A stretch of 64,000 nt of DNA from Cladopsammia gracilis (Eukaryota > Cnidaria > Anthozoa > Scleractinia > Dendrophylliidae): contig JAJGOT010000275.1 in NCBI GenBank assembly GCA_022457155.1, positions 271,001-335,000 of the forward strand. Reading direction: 5' to 3'. Of the stretch, positions 13,501 through 23,738 are shown piece after piece. The notes under the pieces are model-generated. The model did no database searches and was not told where the DNA came from. It was given only the letters and a program-made list of their open reading frames with translations. The position numbers and the translations under genes are program-made. The number at the start of each line of letters is the position of its first letter. Position 1 is the stretch's first letter.

Positions 13501-13676
13501 ATATGGGAGTGACAACGGTGGAAGTGACCTTAACTGTTCCAGCACCCGTTACAAAAAATGCGTGTGAGAGGTGTCTAGTGAAGGAACTGGGGAGAAACAA
13601 GATACCAGTGACACATGACGAGCAGACTGGTGAACTTACCATTGATATTGATGCCATTGACATTGACTGGCTATAA
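7058..13676 (+). CDS. Gene 1: vWA-domain protein with intact MIDAS (3 exons)
   Basis: Three exons (7058-7541, 12513-12742, 13194-13676) join in one frame of 399 codons including the stop; all introns are GT/AG. The predicted 398-residue protein has a vWA domain from about residue 50. Its metal-ion-dependent adhesion site is DCTGSMG at residues 58-64, and a glycine-rich GGGDGPES turn near residues 130-137 supplies the later Asp. This VDCTGSM type of vWA is seen in intracellular vWA proteins such as VWKA-type alpha-kinases, but no kinase domain follows. The C-terminal 160 residues are helical and charged, ending in an acidic tail. I see no signal peptide or membrane segment. The ATG at 7058 is the first in frame; ATG 7163 (residue 36) has a stronger Kozak context. 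Ligand and role are unknown. It is the closest relative in the window of gene 2. Confidence 0.85.
7816..8876. mobile_element. Large foldback element (arms about 0.5 kb)
   Basis: The left arm 7816-8309 returns in reverse complement at 8349-8876 with high similarity by eye, around a spacer of about 40 bases. The right arm has a short extra stretch near 8520-8545. No transposase is present. As RNA this would form a long intronic hairpin. Confidence 0.85.
9082..9386. mobile_element. Short inverted-repeat element
   Basis: About 29 bases at 9082-9110 (starting ATAGGCCACTTC) return inverted at 9357-9386 with a few mismatches. The interior is non-coding and about 250 bp long. Confidence 0.6.
9388..9576. 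mobile_element. Foldback element of about 190 bp
   Basis: The left half, with ACGCGCCGAGTGCATTATTG, returns as an imperfect reverse complement in the right half, and the centre is itself a palindrome rich in GAGAAGTG/CACTTCTC. It is non-coding. Confidence 0.6.
10345..10495. mobile_element. Miniature element with 17-bp inverted ends
   Basis: GTCGCAGCTCTTAGAAG at 10345-10361 is matched perfectly by its reverse complement at 10479-10495. The interior is short and non-coding. Confidence 0.6.
11382..11832. repeat. Repeat rich in GGTCGCCA/TGGCGACC motifs
   Basis: The ends GCTCCAAGCT and AGCTTGGAGC are inverted. Inside, variants of GGTCGCCA and its complement recur several times. It is probably a small non-autonomous element. 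Confidence 0.5.
12513..12742 (+). CDS. Gene 1 exon 2: second half of the vWA domain
   Basis: The acceptor is TTTATTTTAAG and the donor ACAG/GTGGGA. The exon completes a phase-1 codon and ends in phase 0. It encodes about 77 residues, including the vWA strand reading VLYCVGCEP and the GGQYVPLSRA segment that closes the domain. The same positions and phases are seen in exon 4 of gene 2. Confidence 0.85.
12743..13193 (+). other. Gene 1 intron 2
   Basis: A 451-bp GT/AG intron with phase-0 junctions. Its middle holds two loosely related copies of a stretch around ACCACATTGTATAACATGATAAAC and TGTACAACAATAC, suggesting old repeat sequence. Confidence 0.6.
13194..13676 (+). CDS. Gene 1 exon 3: C-terminal region and stop
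   Basis: Acceptor TTTTTGGCAG. The exon encodes 160 residues and the TAA stop at 13674-13676. The region has charged helices (ELAKRRAEKK) and a run beginning VDDLATELEKHL that aligns with VDLEQLKIKLEEAL of gene 2, then a strand-rich end and an acidic tail (DIDAIDIDWL). No named domain is recognised. Confidence 0.85.
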   Translation, partial: VIINGTLEEVSQENLMGYVEDFLHMELAKRRAEKKTTTVDDLATELEKHLSLRSVNCQQLQCNNEALEPATPKARQIAGKQRLAEVRELLKGSEPMDYRSFRNMGVTTVEVTLTVPAPVTKNACERCLVKELGRNKIPVTHDEQTGELTIDIDAIDIDWL

Positions 13677-13785
13677 ACTTGTTGACATCATTAATTTTTC
13701 TAAAATTAAAGCACTACAAGTATCACTTGCACCTTCATGTAAGTACAGCCTGTATGAACAAATCATGCGAACTTACATTAAAGTA

Positions 13786-13954
13786 CAGTGAACTTTCTCT
13801 TAGCCAGACACCCTCAGGACCAGCCGTGGCTGTCTGTCTTATGGACGTTTCTGCCTTATAGAGAGTGCACATGTAGTTACAAATAAATGAGTGAAATTCG
13901 ACCTGAACCAGCCAAGCGTCTTAGAGAGGTGTCTGGCTTTCAGAGAGTTGACTG
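13786..13954. mobile_element. pogo/Tc1-like miniature element in the gene 1 3' flank
   Basis: It starts CAGTGAACTTTCTC after TA and ends GAGAGTTGACTG, with about 28 bp of imperfect inverted repeat (AGCCAGACACC against GGTGTCTGGCT). The CAGT(G/C)-AAC end resembles pogo/Tc1-type elements. It contains an AATAAA at 13882-13887 that could serve as a poly(A) signal for gene 1. Confidence 0.65.
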
Positions 13955-14117
13955 TCTGAACAAATCATGTGAAGACAGCTTTAATTCCTGTCTTTCTTGA
14001 TGTATCTTGTGTTCATGCTTAGATGCAATCAACAGAAATTTTGATCAACAAGAGATTTTTTTAATTTATTATTTTTTTCCTGGAGGCAGTGAACCTTAAG
14101 ATCTCTGTGTGAGTGGA

Positions 14118-14686
14118 TTGAAAGGGACACTTTCCTGCCAAAATAACCAAATTTTGCTTTCCTTGTTACCATGTTATATTGCCAATTGCCACAAAAATAA
14201 ACAAATTACAATGTAGTTGGATAGAAAGATTCTATAGAGTAAAACACAAGCAGCAGTTTGGAGACAAAGTGCAGGATTGCAAGGATGGAAGTGGATTACA
14301 GTTCATCAAATTTGATTTCGTGACAGGCAGTCAAGAAATCAAAATTACCAGAATGTTTACATTTTAAGCAGTTCTTTTGTCTCATTGAGTAATATATTTT
14401 TTTGCTTTCATCACTTTTCGTCACTTTTTTGCTGTATGTACTCAAATAGCATCCCTGGTCTCTGATCAACCCTTCTACATGTAGGCATGAAGGGAACAGA
14501 GCGGGAAGGGGAGGGCTTTGATAAATGTGTTTTTGTATTGACAGGACATTACACTGTAGACTGACGATTGTCTTGCACGCAGAAACACTGCTGTCTCAAT
14601 GAGTTGTGTCCAAGATTGTAGCTTCTAGCCATAACCATGAAAACACAATAATTATATCAGCGAGGACAAAACAGTGTCCCTTTAAG
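14118..14686. repeat. Possible element with short inverted ends
   Basis: AAAGGGACACT near 14118 is matched inverted by AGTGTCCCTTT near 14670. The ends are short and the interior is non-coding, so this is a weak call. Confidence 0.35.
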
Positions 14687-15182
14687 GATACACTGTAAGT
14701 TACAATTTACATGTACATGTTAGAATAATAATTTATTTAGGTTCATAGTTTATCGCGTTTGAAGAACGCAATTCTAATTTGGTTTGTGTTGGTTGTCCTG
14801 TGGTTTACATGCAGTAAAATTTGAGATTTTTTGGTAGACGGTCTTCCAAATGGCCCCCCCCCCCCCCCATTGTTTTTTCAGGGGCTCATTATCGCCGGAA
14901 GTTCCTTCGAACGTGTCTCTATGATCTCCGATTACTGCTAGTATAGTATATATAGGTTTTTCACATGCAGTCATAGTTAAGGTTAAGGTTGTAGTATGTT
15001 AAATGGCCATTACCGGTATGTTTCAAATGTATGTTAATCTTAAGCCAAGGTGTTTCTCACTTTCCACTCTTTTCTTGTCTCCGTTTTGCATATGAATTTT
15101 AGCTGTTGAAAATATTGTCATGCATGCTTGCAAAGATATTAGAGTACAGTGATGTTTTTTTTTTTTTCACAGTGGTTCAGTA

Positions 15183-15513
15183 CCTGGGGGGGGGGGGGGG
15201 AGGGGAGGGGAACTCCTATATACAAATGAAGAGGGTGCTCAGAATTTTTTTTAAAACACCATAAAATGTACCAGAATCTTGTTTGATTGGTGTGGTGCAA
15301 ATGATTTTTTACCCCTAAGAGGTACCAATTCTAAAACAACACGTCATAATTATTCTGTCATATTTTTTTGGCTTTATACCCTAAAAAGTACTGCAATAAA
15401 CCTAACTGTGGTCATTTTAGATTTGAGTACCCTAACTGGTACCAATCTGCAAATTTTGACCCCTAAAAGGTACGATGAGCACCCCTGTCATATTATATGG
15501 GAGTAACCCCCTC
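15183..15513. mobile_element. Element with internal CCCTAA-GGTAC repeats
   Basis: The ends are related inverted stretches (AACTCC-TATATA with GGGTGCTC on the left, GAGCACCC with TATATGGGAGT on the right). Inside, four variants of CCCTAAnAGGTAC occur (near 15310, 15378, 15428 and 15463). The left end carries a long G-run. Confidence 0.55.
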
Positions 15514-16605
15514 GGGATTCAGTATTGAAAAATTTAAATTAGAAAAGAGAAACATCAAGAGATTTTAATACATGTACATTGTGTAGGTTAATTTGCCACA
15601 TAAAAAAAAAGATAAAAATATTTCTCTAAAAAAAAAAACAACAAAAGCAATGGCAAACAAAAGGAAATAATTACAGTGCGATTACTCTAAGCAAGGCCAT
15701 CCAAGAAAACTATTTGTAAATTGACCATTAGCAATCAAATGTTTGAACAATAAAACTGGTCATAAATTTGTTGTTTCTGTAGCGTGCAGCTCGCTTGGAT
15801 CTTAAATTTGTAGGGAATCTATTGATAACATTCAAGGTTTTCATTCGCTTAAATGTGCAAAGAGTAGTCGTACTGTAATAATTTATTGCGAGAGACACCT
15901 ATGTTATCTGTAGTGTACACTGTTCAAGTTTGAACAACTGTAATTTTAAAGTTGGCCAGAGTGGCAGACGGGGAGGGGACACGAAAAAGGAGAGAGGAAG
16001 AAGGGAAGGAAAGCCTGCTATAAGAACCAGGCTAGTCGCATTACGCCCACAGATTTCCTTGTAATCGAATTACGGCAACTGTCAATACGTTCACCAATCA
16101 GAAACTGACACGCGCTTTTTCACATGGATGACTTCACGCGGGAATTTAGTATGTTTACCGCCCAGTGCGAATTAGCCAATCAGAATTTTGCGGCTGCCAG
16201 CGTCCGCAGAAATGAACAAATGGGGGTCTTTATTGCAGGCGCCCTTTCCCTCTCTCCCCAGTTCCCTTCTCCACGACACCTGCTACGCACACAAGCAAGG
16301 CCATTTTAAAGTTTATAGTGTTTCAATGCATGTATATGTTACTGTATATTTGGTTGTTGTTTTTAATAGTTTTTATTGATTGATTTTCAAAAGATACAAC
16401 AATACAATACAGAGTGAACATTATATAAAAATCGGCTTCCTTTGGGGAGCATGTGTCTACTATATACTACAGTTAATTCAACCTTTCTTCTTATGAAATT
16501 TTGGGGTCCACCCCCGCGTAGTTTTCGAAGTTGAAACCAACTCTACTAAGTCTACTACATGTAGGTCGCCAACTCTATTAAGTCACCTGGACTGGGTTGT
16601 TCAAA

Positions 16606-17042
16606 GTACAATTAAGCTAACCCAGTATTAGCATCAATTTTTACTCCAGGGCCGGGTTGTTAAAAGCGCGGTTAAGCTAACACAGGGTTAGCGTCAATTT
16701 TAATTCCAGCTAAATAATTAATGGCGATTTTTCCAAAGTAACTTTACCCTTTCTTTTCTACTTTGACTTGTCTCCACATGTAACTTAAAAATAGCTTTTG
16801 AAAACGTTTCTAACGAGAAATTAAATCCTTGGTTAAGTTTTAATCCTGGGTTAGCGTTAACCGGCTTTCGAACAACCGAAAATTTTCCCCAAGATTTTTT
16901 GCCCTTCAGTTTCGACTTTTACTTATCTTCACTTCTAACTAAAAAAAAGCTTTTGAAAACATTTTTAAACAAGAGAAATGAAATCCTAGGTTAACTTTTA
17001 ATCCTGGATTAGCGTTAATCGGCTTTCGAACAATCGGACCCT
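16606..17042. repeat. Cluster of partial copies of a GGGTTGTTC repeat
   Basis: The segment GGTTGTTCAAAG followed by AAGCTAACCCAG and TTAGCATCAATT occurs at about 16612, again in varied form at about 16650, and inverted at about 16833-16880 and 16990-17040. Another copy on the opposite strand lies at 53330-53391. It is a dispersed repeat that has inserted or duplicated several times. Confidence 0.6.
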
Positions 17043-17936
17043 GGTGGGAAGAAATGATTTTCTTAACTCATGGCAGCCGTGCGCAAGCATAGTAGACAGA
17101 AAAATACACGCACAAGTCGAACGTTTTAAAGTTTATGCGTGTAGTGTTTCAATGCATGTATATCTTGATTTGATTTGATATCCATCTATTTGTTTGCTGT
17201 CGCCCATTGAATATTGCATGCCCTTACATTGTATGAGAGGTGAATAAAGATCAATCTTGTTTTTTATTTTGGCTTGTGATAGTTTGTAATACAGTGGAAC
17301 TCCGCCATACGACCACCCCGTTATTACGACCGCTTTTTTGTGGCCCGAACAAAAGTCCACTCATTTTCTTATCTGAAAACCCCGTTAATCCGACCACCCC
17401 GTTATTACGACCAACGACCACCTTTTGGAGTCCCCAGTCGTTATTTTCTTCATAAAATTACCCCGTTAATACGACCAGTCAAAATGCCTGGTGAGGCCGC
17501 TGAATTGAAACAGACACAATCTGAAAAACAATAACGCATCACTATTTGTATTGAATGTTTTTAGGCAAAGGTGTTAGTGGTTAGTTTGCTCAATTGATAT
17601 GACATCTGGCAAATTGCAGTGTTCAGTAAAAAGGATGCATGAACTCGAATGAACAGTTACTACAAAAGATCTGAAAGACTTCACTTTGCAGCATTTCGAG
17701 GCTCTCAAAGTTATTTTTCCTTCTTGTTTCTGCTGCCTTCACTGTGGCTTTTCTCTTCAAGCCCATTTCCTGTTCTTATTCTGACTCCACTAACACAAGA
17801 CATTCAATGTGAAATAGTTTATTTAGGATGAGTCAGTCAGTCAGTCATCTGATACAAAATGGATCCGTCATCTGATGCAAATTACAATAACAGATACAGC
17901 CTTACGAATAACAATGTTTCTAAAAATGAGAAATTG

Positions 17937-18325
17937 TGCTACGCCAGATACGAAAAACCACTAAAAAACAACCCTTTAGCAGGTGGCCAAAAAATATGTG
18001 GAAACGTATTCCTCATCTAATGCAGCAGCACATGACCCCGAGGAAAGGGTACAACCAAATAAGCCTAAACATCTGATAAATGTATCCTAATAGCATATCA
18101 TGTCTATTCTCCTGACCCTTTTAAATTACATTTCACTTACATAATATTTCAAAACTTGAAAAAATTGTGCCACGCCAGCTACGAAAAACCACTAGAAAAC
18201 AACCCTTTAGATGTGGCCAAAAGGGTACAACTAAATAAGCCTAAACATCTGATAAATGTATCCTAATAGCATATCATGTCTATTCTCCTGACCCTTTTAA
18301 ATTACATTTCACTTACATAATTTCT
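17937..18325. repeat. Direct duplication inside the pogo-like element
   Basis: The stretch containing CCACTAAAAAACAACCCTTT, AAATAAGCCTAAACATCTG and TAGCATATCATGTCTATTC occurs twice in the same orientation (about 17937-18122 and 18164-18325). The second copy lacks about 60 internal bases. Confidence 0.8.
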
Positions 18326-18650
18326 CACAGATCGGTTATTTGGAATGTCTAATAATTTGTTAAGCATATCAACGTTTCTTGGCTGTCCAGTAAACTTGCC
18401 GTAATCGCATGGGATTTCCATCCCGTATCCTTCCCCACGATTGTGAACGGCTTTTCCAACAACTTGAACTTGTGCTTTGCTTCCTTTCTTTGTTAAGAAA
18501 TGGCGAATAATTCCATTGAGTTCCCTGCTTCGTGCTAGCTAGTGCCCTTGGTACATGTCCAACAACATCCTCATCCTTTGTCACAGCTATAGCGTTATTG
18601 TCATGTGAATAGTTCTCCAATTTCGATCTCCCAAATATCTTGATAAACAT
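18324..18650 (-). pseudogene. HIRAN-like domain fragment, frameshifted
   Basis: Read on the minus strand from 18650, the frame gives a segment with DNNAIAVTKDEDVVGHVPRA. After a frameshift near 18510 the neighbouring frame continues as IIRHFLTKKG, then VQVVGKAVHNRGEG and GMEIPCDYGKF. The pattern (D-x-N/H-A-I/V-A-V, then VVGHVPR, then V-x-G, then G-x-x-IPC-x-Y) matches HIRAN-like domains found in many cnidarian predicted proteins and in mobile-element-associated genes. HIRAN domains bind DNA ends. This copy has lost its frame and probably its N-terminus, so it should be non-functional. It lies wholly inside the pogo-like element, as captured cargo or as a remnant of the element's own protein. 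Confidence 0.6.
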
Positions 18651-18732
18651 GGTATCCCCTTATCGTTTTGCAGAAGGACACGCCATGACGTTTTAAAAAG
18701 TGCTGGAAATCAAGGTTGATTTGTAGCGGAAA

Positions 18733-18898
18733 AGACCAATTTCCATGTAATTATTAAAATTCATACTTGGCTCCGAGGTTTGGGGGAATAAAACAAAAGA
18801 AATCACATTGAGGTTCAGCATTGAATTATTCACCTCTTTTGTTTTATTCCCCCAAGCCTCGGAGCCAAGTATGAACTTTAATATATCGAAATTGGTCT
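18733..18898. repeat. Palindrome with 60-70 bp arms
   Basis: The left arm starting GACCAATTTCC and containing CTTGGCTCCGAGG returns inverted from 18830 to 18898, with a short A/T-rich spacer. It is probably a separate miniature element inside the pogo-like element. Confidence 0.75.
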
Positions 18899-19436
18899 AT
18901 TAAAGGTATATATGTAGCAGAATGTAGTTTAAAAGCATGTTGCACCATAATTTGACTCTACCCCGTTAATACGACCACCCCGTTAATACGACCAAATTTC
19001 CATGGCCCGAAGGTGGTCGTATTAACGGGGTTCCACTGTATTAATTCATAGGTGGTCAGCTAGTGAAAGATAAGATAGCCCCCAAACCTTTGGAAACCTG
19101 GAACAAAAAAATAATATATTGTAACTCCTGCAAACAATCTGAAATTCTGAGGAAAATTATCCTTTGTTTTGGTCATTGTAAACATTTTATTGACAAGCAG
19201 ACCGGTTTAGTTTTGCCAAAAAATATCAGTGCTGGGGTGGGGTAAGAAGTTCTCAATAACCCCTACCCCCACCCTTCACCATCTCTGTTCCCTTTCTTAG
19301 TTTTTACACTTCTGAAATAAGCTTAGTTTGCTTATACCAGTGGGACCTAAAACTACTAACAATACTAAGCAACAATACAGATAAATAAAGCAATTATAAA
19401 ATCAATAATAAATCAATAAATCCCCTAAAGAGATTA

Positions 19437-20198
19437 TAAGCGGTAAGGCGGAGTCCACCAGAATGCCATTTTTTCACCACTTACTGGTTTTGATCACCTT
19501 TAACTCTCTGCTCATCTTATGAATCTATGTTATGGGGTGTTTTGTAAATTTTTGGGTATGTTTGGAAGGAAATAGTTTTTATCAAAGGATTTGTAAAATT
19601 TAGGGAAATAAAACATATAATATTGAAGATTAAATGTGGTTTTAAAATTAGAATTTTAAGTTAAAAATTAGTTGATGAACACTAAAACAGTCCACTGTCA
19701 ACCTGGGGTGCTCTTGCGTGGGTATCAACTGTCTGTTGGTGTTGTTAAAATTTCAATGAAATTTACGTGTACCCCCACCTTAAGGCGGGACTTCACCTGA
19801 ATGCCATTTTTCCGCCACTTAACATGACTTTAATGGAAAAATCTTGTTCACATTTCAAGCAATCCAAAAACCCTTCACTCATATCATGAATCTATGTTGT
19901 GGGATGTTTTGTAAATTTTAGGGCGATTTTTAGGTATTTTTCGGAGGAAATAGTTTTTCTCAAAGGATTTGAAAAATTTAGATAAATAAGAAATGTTGAA
20001 GATTTAGTGAAGTTTTAAAATTAGAATTTGTAGTTAATAATTAACAGATGGACACCAAGTTAGTCCACTAACAACCTGGGGTGCTCTTGCGTGAGTATCG
20101 ACTGTCTGTTGGTGTTCCAAAACTCATTTTCTTTCTCCTATCCCTTCTTAGAACCACTTCAAATTTCATTAAAATTCAGGTAGAGCCCCGCCTTAAGA
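19437..20198. mobile_element. Tandem pair of a GGCGG-ended miniature element
   Basis: Two similar units lie head to tail (about 19437-19790 and 19785-20198), sharing AACCTGGGGTGCTCTTGCGT and CTGTCTGTTGGTGTT at equivalent places. The outer ends are inverted (AAGGCGGAGTCCACC and AGGTAGAGCCCCGCCTTAA), and the junction carries the middle copy. Confidence 0.7.
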
Positions 20199-20352
20199 TA
20201 GGGTGGAATTAGGAATGGCCTGTGCAGCAATTATATGGCTTTAATGGTCGGCAGTAAGGTGGCAAACGCTGACTCGGGCGGTAAAATTTTCGAAACCCTA
20301 CTAACTCTAGGAAAAAAAGAATATAAATAACTCTGTACGTTCGGATTGAACC

Positions 20353-20511
20353 TAGCCTGCGTAGCAGGGGCATGAAAATAAATATGGGCGCAAGAAAGAA
20401 CGGGGTGGGCGAGGGAGAGTGGGAGACACTTTCATCCTCGCGTGTCTCCCTCGCGCGCCCCGTTCCTTTTTGTGCCCATATTGTTTTCATGCGCCTGCTA
20501 CGCACGCTACA
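20353..20511. mobile_element. MULE-like miniature element with 9-bp target duplication
   Basis: The ends TAGCCTGCGTAGCAGG and CCTGCTACGCACGCTA are inverted. The 9-bp direct repeat GATTGAACC flanks it (20344-20352 and 20512-20520). The end sequence is shared with the element at 3397-3573. The interior is a G/C-rich imperfect hairpin. Confidence 0.75.
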
Positions 20512-20659
20512 GATTGAACCTGACGGTAAGTATAGCCTTGAGATCTATTCGACCTATCAGAACGAACGAAATCAGGCGACATCTGAATACCAACTAAGCC
20601 ATTATGAATCTTGCATATAAAATGAAGACGCCTAGCCTGTGATAATAGACCTCTCTGTT

Positions 20660-21272
20660 CTAGACAGGGGCACCCAACGAATCTGTTACTCACTTTATCT
20701 GTTCCCCAGCGGAATTCTTGCTGGCTGGAAAAATATTCTGTACATATTTTTTTAATTACCATTTTTGCGCTGGTTGACTTGAGAAAGGAGTCGCAAGAAC
20801 AAACTGTGCTGACTAACTTGAGCAGATCAAAAAGAGACTGGATCGAAGAAAATCGGAGGACACTTTAGGGCTTAAAAGGGTTCCGCTTCGTAGTAACAAA
20901 TTTAAGCAGTACTTAGAGATACCCGAACAGGTTAAGTTCGAGACGGCAGTAAATGTACAAAACAATAAACAAAAAAGCTTCAAATGTTTCTCATTAATGT
21001 TTCATTAGTTCCCAAGCCCCTTTTGGTAACTTGTTATTATTGTTTTTTTTTATTTTTATTTATTCATTTGTTTTAATTGCTGGCTGGGAAAAAGACATTA
21101 TTTTATCCAGCTGGCTGGGAATTTTCCTATGTGTTATGCTGGCAAAAAGGAACAGATATATTTTTCCCAGCAACGTAGAAGAACACCTGAAAATGCTTAA
21201 TCATTTATTTTAATTTATTTGAGTAAAATAATACATTTTACCAAAGATTGTTCTTTGGGTGCCCCTGTCTAG
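20660..21272. mobile_element. Element with 18-bp perfect inverted ends
   Basis: CTAGACAGGGGCACCCAA at 20660-20677 is matched perfectly by its reverse complement at 21255-21272. Inside, several GCTGGCTGGGAAA stretches occur in both orientations. It is non-coding. Confidence 0.7.
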
Positions 21273-21278
21273 AGTATC

Positions 21279-21391
21279 CTGCATGACAGGCGCTTTATGA
21301 GCCAAGCGGGGCGAGCGAAGCATTTTGCGTAAAGCTCCACGCGAAATGCTTCGCTCGCTCCGCTTGGCTCATAAAGCGCCTGTCATGCAGG
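21279..21391. repeat. Near-perfect hairpin with 53-bp arms
   Basis: The left arm 21279-21331 (starting CCTGCATGACAGGCGC) pairs with 21339-21391 over almost its full length, with a 7-base loop. It directly follows the element ending at 21272. Confidence 0.85.
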
Positions 21392-21448
21392 CTATTAGCT
21401 CAGCGGCGATAATCACCGGTACCGTCAAAACGAACTGCATTTTTTTTT

Positions 21449-22265
21449 TTAAGGTGATTCCTCAGAAATAAAAGTTGTCGAACGATTTTTTTTAAATTTT
21501 CCCTAACAGCTCCCTACCATAAGTTGTTTCGAAAAATTCAATAAAAAAGATAGGTCACCATGCTCGGTAAAGAGATATGATGGACCAATGTTGCCCCATT
21601 TATGCCTATAGCAATACCGATCACGCACGTCATTATTTGATCGGTTCATGTTTCTTTTCCCGGTAACCCGTGAAAGCAAAGTTTACAATTCTAAAAAAAA
21701 ACTTGATAGGTTAAAGTCTCCACCATATGGGAACACTTTAAAATAAAATTTCTGAAAAAGTCACACAACTTCAAATGACACGGACTCAAAACGTTCCTCG
21801 CGTCCATGTTTTCAAGGTCAACAATTTGCTCCCACGAGTAACTGATTTGAGAACGTTTTTAGCTATATCTTTTTTTCCTGTCGAGGAATTTTTTTTTAAC
21901 TTTGTTAACTTAAAAAGCATTAATTTAACATCAAAATGATGCAATAAAAAATATAGGTCACCATGCTCGTTAGAGAGAAAAAGACAGTCGTATTTTCTAA
22001 CGAGCTTGCGGGCCTTTGATAAAAAACATTCCATCCTCCGAAATGTGCGCGCGCTCATTTTGCTCAACCGCGCTCGCTCATTGCTAATAAATTATGGTAA
22101 TTCTCCTTTTGAAAAATACTCGTAAGAAAATTAAATTTCCAGCTGCGTGTTTTAAAAACCGTTCACTAAAAAGAGTGTTGTTATCAACTGGCTGCCATGA
22201 AAGGACTATTACGTGTGTTATGCGCAGTACAGGATGCGCAGTGCAATACTGAGGAATCACCTTAA
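21449..22265. mobile_element. TTAA-flanked element with 17-bp inverted ends
   Basis: TTAAGGTGATTCCTCAG at 21449 is matched perfectly by CTGAGGAATCACCTTAA ending at 22265. TTAA at both ends indicates piggyBac-type insertion. The interior is non-coding and contains repeated TAGGTCACCATGCTCG stretches (about 21551 and 21955). Confidence 0.75.
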
Positions 22266-22458
22266 CTTGCTCCAATCCCATTTTTCCACCATCAGTTTGT
22301 GTTCTCCTCTCGTTCTCCTCTGCAATCCTATAATTAGCTATCAGAATAGGGCAGGTGTACAAGTGACAACTGTACTAATATGCATGTAGGGTGCTGGTGT
22401 AAAAACAACAACAACAACAGCAACACCAAGTACCGGAATTCCTTCGAATAAATGCCTT

Positions 22459-22615
22459 GGGGCCGGATTCACGAAGCCCTCCTAAGTTAAGACATATCCT
22501 AAGTATTGTTTCTTAATGTTCAATAGTCCATTGCTATTCCATAACAATAGGCTATTGTTAAGAAACAATACTTAGGATATGTCTTAACTTAGGAGGGCTT
22601 CGTGAATCCGGCCCC
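22459..22615. mobile_element. Perfect 58-bp hairpin element
   Basis: Positions 22459-22516 (starting GGGGCCGGATTCACGAAG) and 22558-22615 are perfect reverse complements, with a 41-base loop that is itself partly palindromic (CAATAG/CTATTG). The perfect arms suggest a recent insertion or sequence homogenisation. Confidence 0.85.
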
Positions 22616-22631
22616 AGTACGTTTATTACAA

Positions 22632-23003
22632 GTGGAGGTGCGGTGGTGTAGTGGTTAGCGCGTCAGACTTTCAACCTGAAGGTCAGTGGTTCAAGCCTGG
22701 TCTCTGCTGTCATGTTGTTTCCTTAGACAAGAAACCTTGCTCCCTGGGGTGGGGGGGGGGGGGGGATACATTAAAACGAGAGGAAGCATGGGTTTCTTGG
22801 AAACGAAGCCCATGCATGAGACAATGAATACCCCAAATGAAAAACGCATTCACACATGTAGCTCCTTTCTTCTCTGATGAAGTATTAGTATTTATCTTTT
22901 ATTTTTTAGCGCTAACTTGTAATGTTTCACCACTATTTTATACACACGACCCCACAAGCTTTGTAGCCTCAAAAATAAAGGTTTACATTACATTACATTG
23001 CAG
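22632..23003 (+). mobile_element. tRNA-derived SINE
   Basis: The head has a box A-like region (TGGTGTAGTGG) and a box B (GGTTCAAGCC) about 33 bases apart, with an anticodon-like loop CTTTCAA. It is followed by a body containing CCTTAGACAAGAAACCTTGC, a G-run, and a short tandem tail (TTACA)n near 22981-23000. Pol III boxes plus a short simple tail define a tRNA-derived SINE. Confidence 0.65.
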
Positions 23004-23088
23004 CGTGCGAGCAAGCTCTCAGAGTCGGGGAAGGGGTAGGGGGTAAGGGTACCAGTCCTCGTTTTGATTGTCTTCTTTTTCCTAATAG

Positions 23089-23738
23089 TTTAAACATTCC
23101 CATCATGATGCATCTATGATATTTAATCACTGACAGCTACACCAGTAAAGTTAAGAGAAAGCGTTTACCACAGGTTTGTAAAAACTTAACCAATGAACAA
23201 ATTTAGGTGGCTACGACATCAAAATTTGTTACCATGGCAACGTCAAAAGAGGCCAAAAAGACCCCATTTTCAATCTTTTGAGGCTAATAACTTCAAAACT
23301 GCTCGGTGAAATTTTTTGATTTTTATATATTTTCGTCTTATAAATATAATAAACAATTGTGCCAATTTTGAAAAAAATCTGTACATAGAATTCAGAGATA
23401 TGTCATTTTTACATTAATTTAAGGTAGCTCTGAACTCTATGTAAAGAATTTTTTAAAGAATTGTAAAAATGTTTCTCTTGCCAATTATACAAAAATATAT
23501 CGAAAACAAAAACTTTCACCGTGTAGTTTTTAAGTTATTAGCCTCAAATGGTCCAAAATAGCGTATTTTTGACCTCTTGTCGCGTTGCCATGGAAACGAA
23601 TGATGACCTCATTTGGATACCACTTTATTGACTGATAAAAGATGTACTGCTCTCGAGTAAAAGATTTTTAGCCACGCCATCAGGCTAGCTGTAATGGAAT
23701 GCAAAAGACGAGAGGTCTGAACAATATGGAGCCACCTG
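23089..23738. mobile_element. TTAA-type miniature element, copy B, upstream of gene 2
   Basis: It aligns along its length, with high similarity by eye, to copy A at 6178-6858 in the same orientation (both share CCTAATAGTTTAAACATT, TTTAGGTGGCTACGACAT and TTCAAAACTGCTCGGTGAAA). The right end GAGCCACCT is kept; the left TTAAGGTGG end is missing. It ends about 395 bases before the gene 2 start codon. Confidence 0.75.

Larger units (their letters stand above)
17292..19038. mobile_element. pogo/Tc1-like non-autonomous element with TA target duplication
   Basis: It begins CAGTGGAACTCCGCC after TA (17290-17291) and ends GGGGTTCCACTG before TA (19039-19040). The terminal regions contain repeated CCCCGTTAATACGACCA units. 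There is no pogo or mariner transposase. Inside are a direct duplication (about 17937-18122 and 18164-18325), a minus-strand HIRAN-like pseudogene and a 165-bp palindrome (18733-18898). Confidence 0.8.

Noticed and set aside
7058..13676. Alpha-kinase with vWA domain (VWKA type)
   Set aside because: The vWA resembles that group, but no kinase domain is encoded after it.
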